Positions 6,686 to 6,686 of a stretch of 6,686 nt of DNA are shown one piece after another (within the stretch, counting starts at the first letter, position 1; each line of letters opens with the position of its first letter). A program made the position numbers and the translations under genes. The DNA lies in assembly GCA_017999215.1 (NCBI GenBank), contig JAGOBQ010000233.1, positions 1 through 6,686 on the forward strand, read 5' to 3'. Source of the DNA: Thermoanaerobaculia bacterium (GTDB lineage: Bacteria; Acidobacteriota; Thermoanaerobaculia; UBA5066). The notes under the pieces are model-generated. The model did no database searches. It saw only the letters and a program-made list of their open reading frames with translations, and had not been told where the DNA came from.

Positions 6686-6686
6686 C

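Overview
This 6.7 kb, GC-rich window looks like part of a bacterial defence island. The sequence alone does not fix the taxon. Pervasive G/C third codon positions and frequent GTG or TTG starts suggest a high-GC bacterium, for example in Myxococcota, Acidobacteriota, Gemmatimonadota or Planctomycetota; that is an inference. I see no rRNA, tRNA, insertion sequence or CRISPR array.

Left block (1-2940, minus strand): an McrBC-type restriction operon. McrB (636 aa) is intact. It has Walker A, Walker B and the McrB MNTAD signature, with an EVE/PUA-like domain apparently inserted between the two Walker motifs. The mcrC start (GTG) overlaps the mcrB stop by 4 nt. mcrC runs off the left edge and changes frame near 217-223. 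The N-terminal part is in one frame, and the LFEEY segment and PD-(D/E)xK nuclease core are in another, so the gene is either broken or mis-sequenced.

A 42-bp gap (2941-2982) separates the two start codons of divergent transcription units.

Right block (2983-6289, plus strand): three tightly packed genes. They encode an SPPY-type amino-methyltransferase for DNA (444 aa), a DUF262 (ParB-like, DGxQRLT) protein without any visible HNH domain (424 aa), and a small RX4H HEPN protein (231 aa) resembling the MAE_28990/MAE_18760 or RiboL-PSP-HEPN nucleases. Junctions overlap by 4 nt or are separated by 5 nt, which implies translational coupling. The inferred logic is that the methyltransferase marks self DNA, the DUF262 protein senses or transduces a nucleotide or DNA signal, and the HEPN protein is an RNase effector. 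This trio is the best candidate for a little-described system here. Third-position GC is clearly lower in this block (about 70% in 40-codon samples, against about 85-92% in mcrB and mcrC), so the two blocks probably have different histories.

Right edge (6290-6686): about 250 bp of convergent intergenic DNA containing a perfect 6-bp inverted repeat, then the probable C-terminal end of an unrecognised minus-strand gene entering from outside the window.
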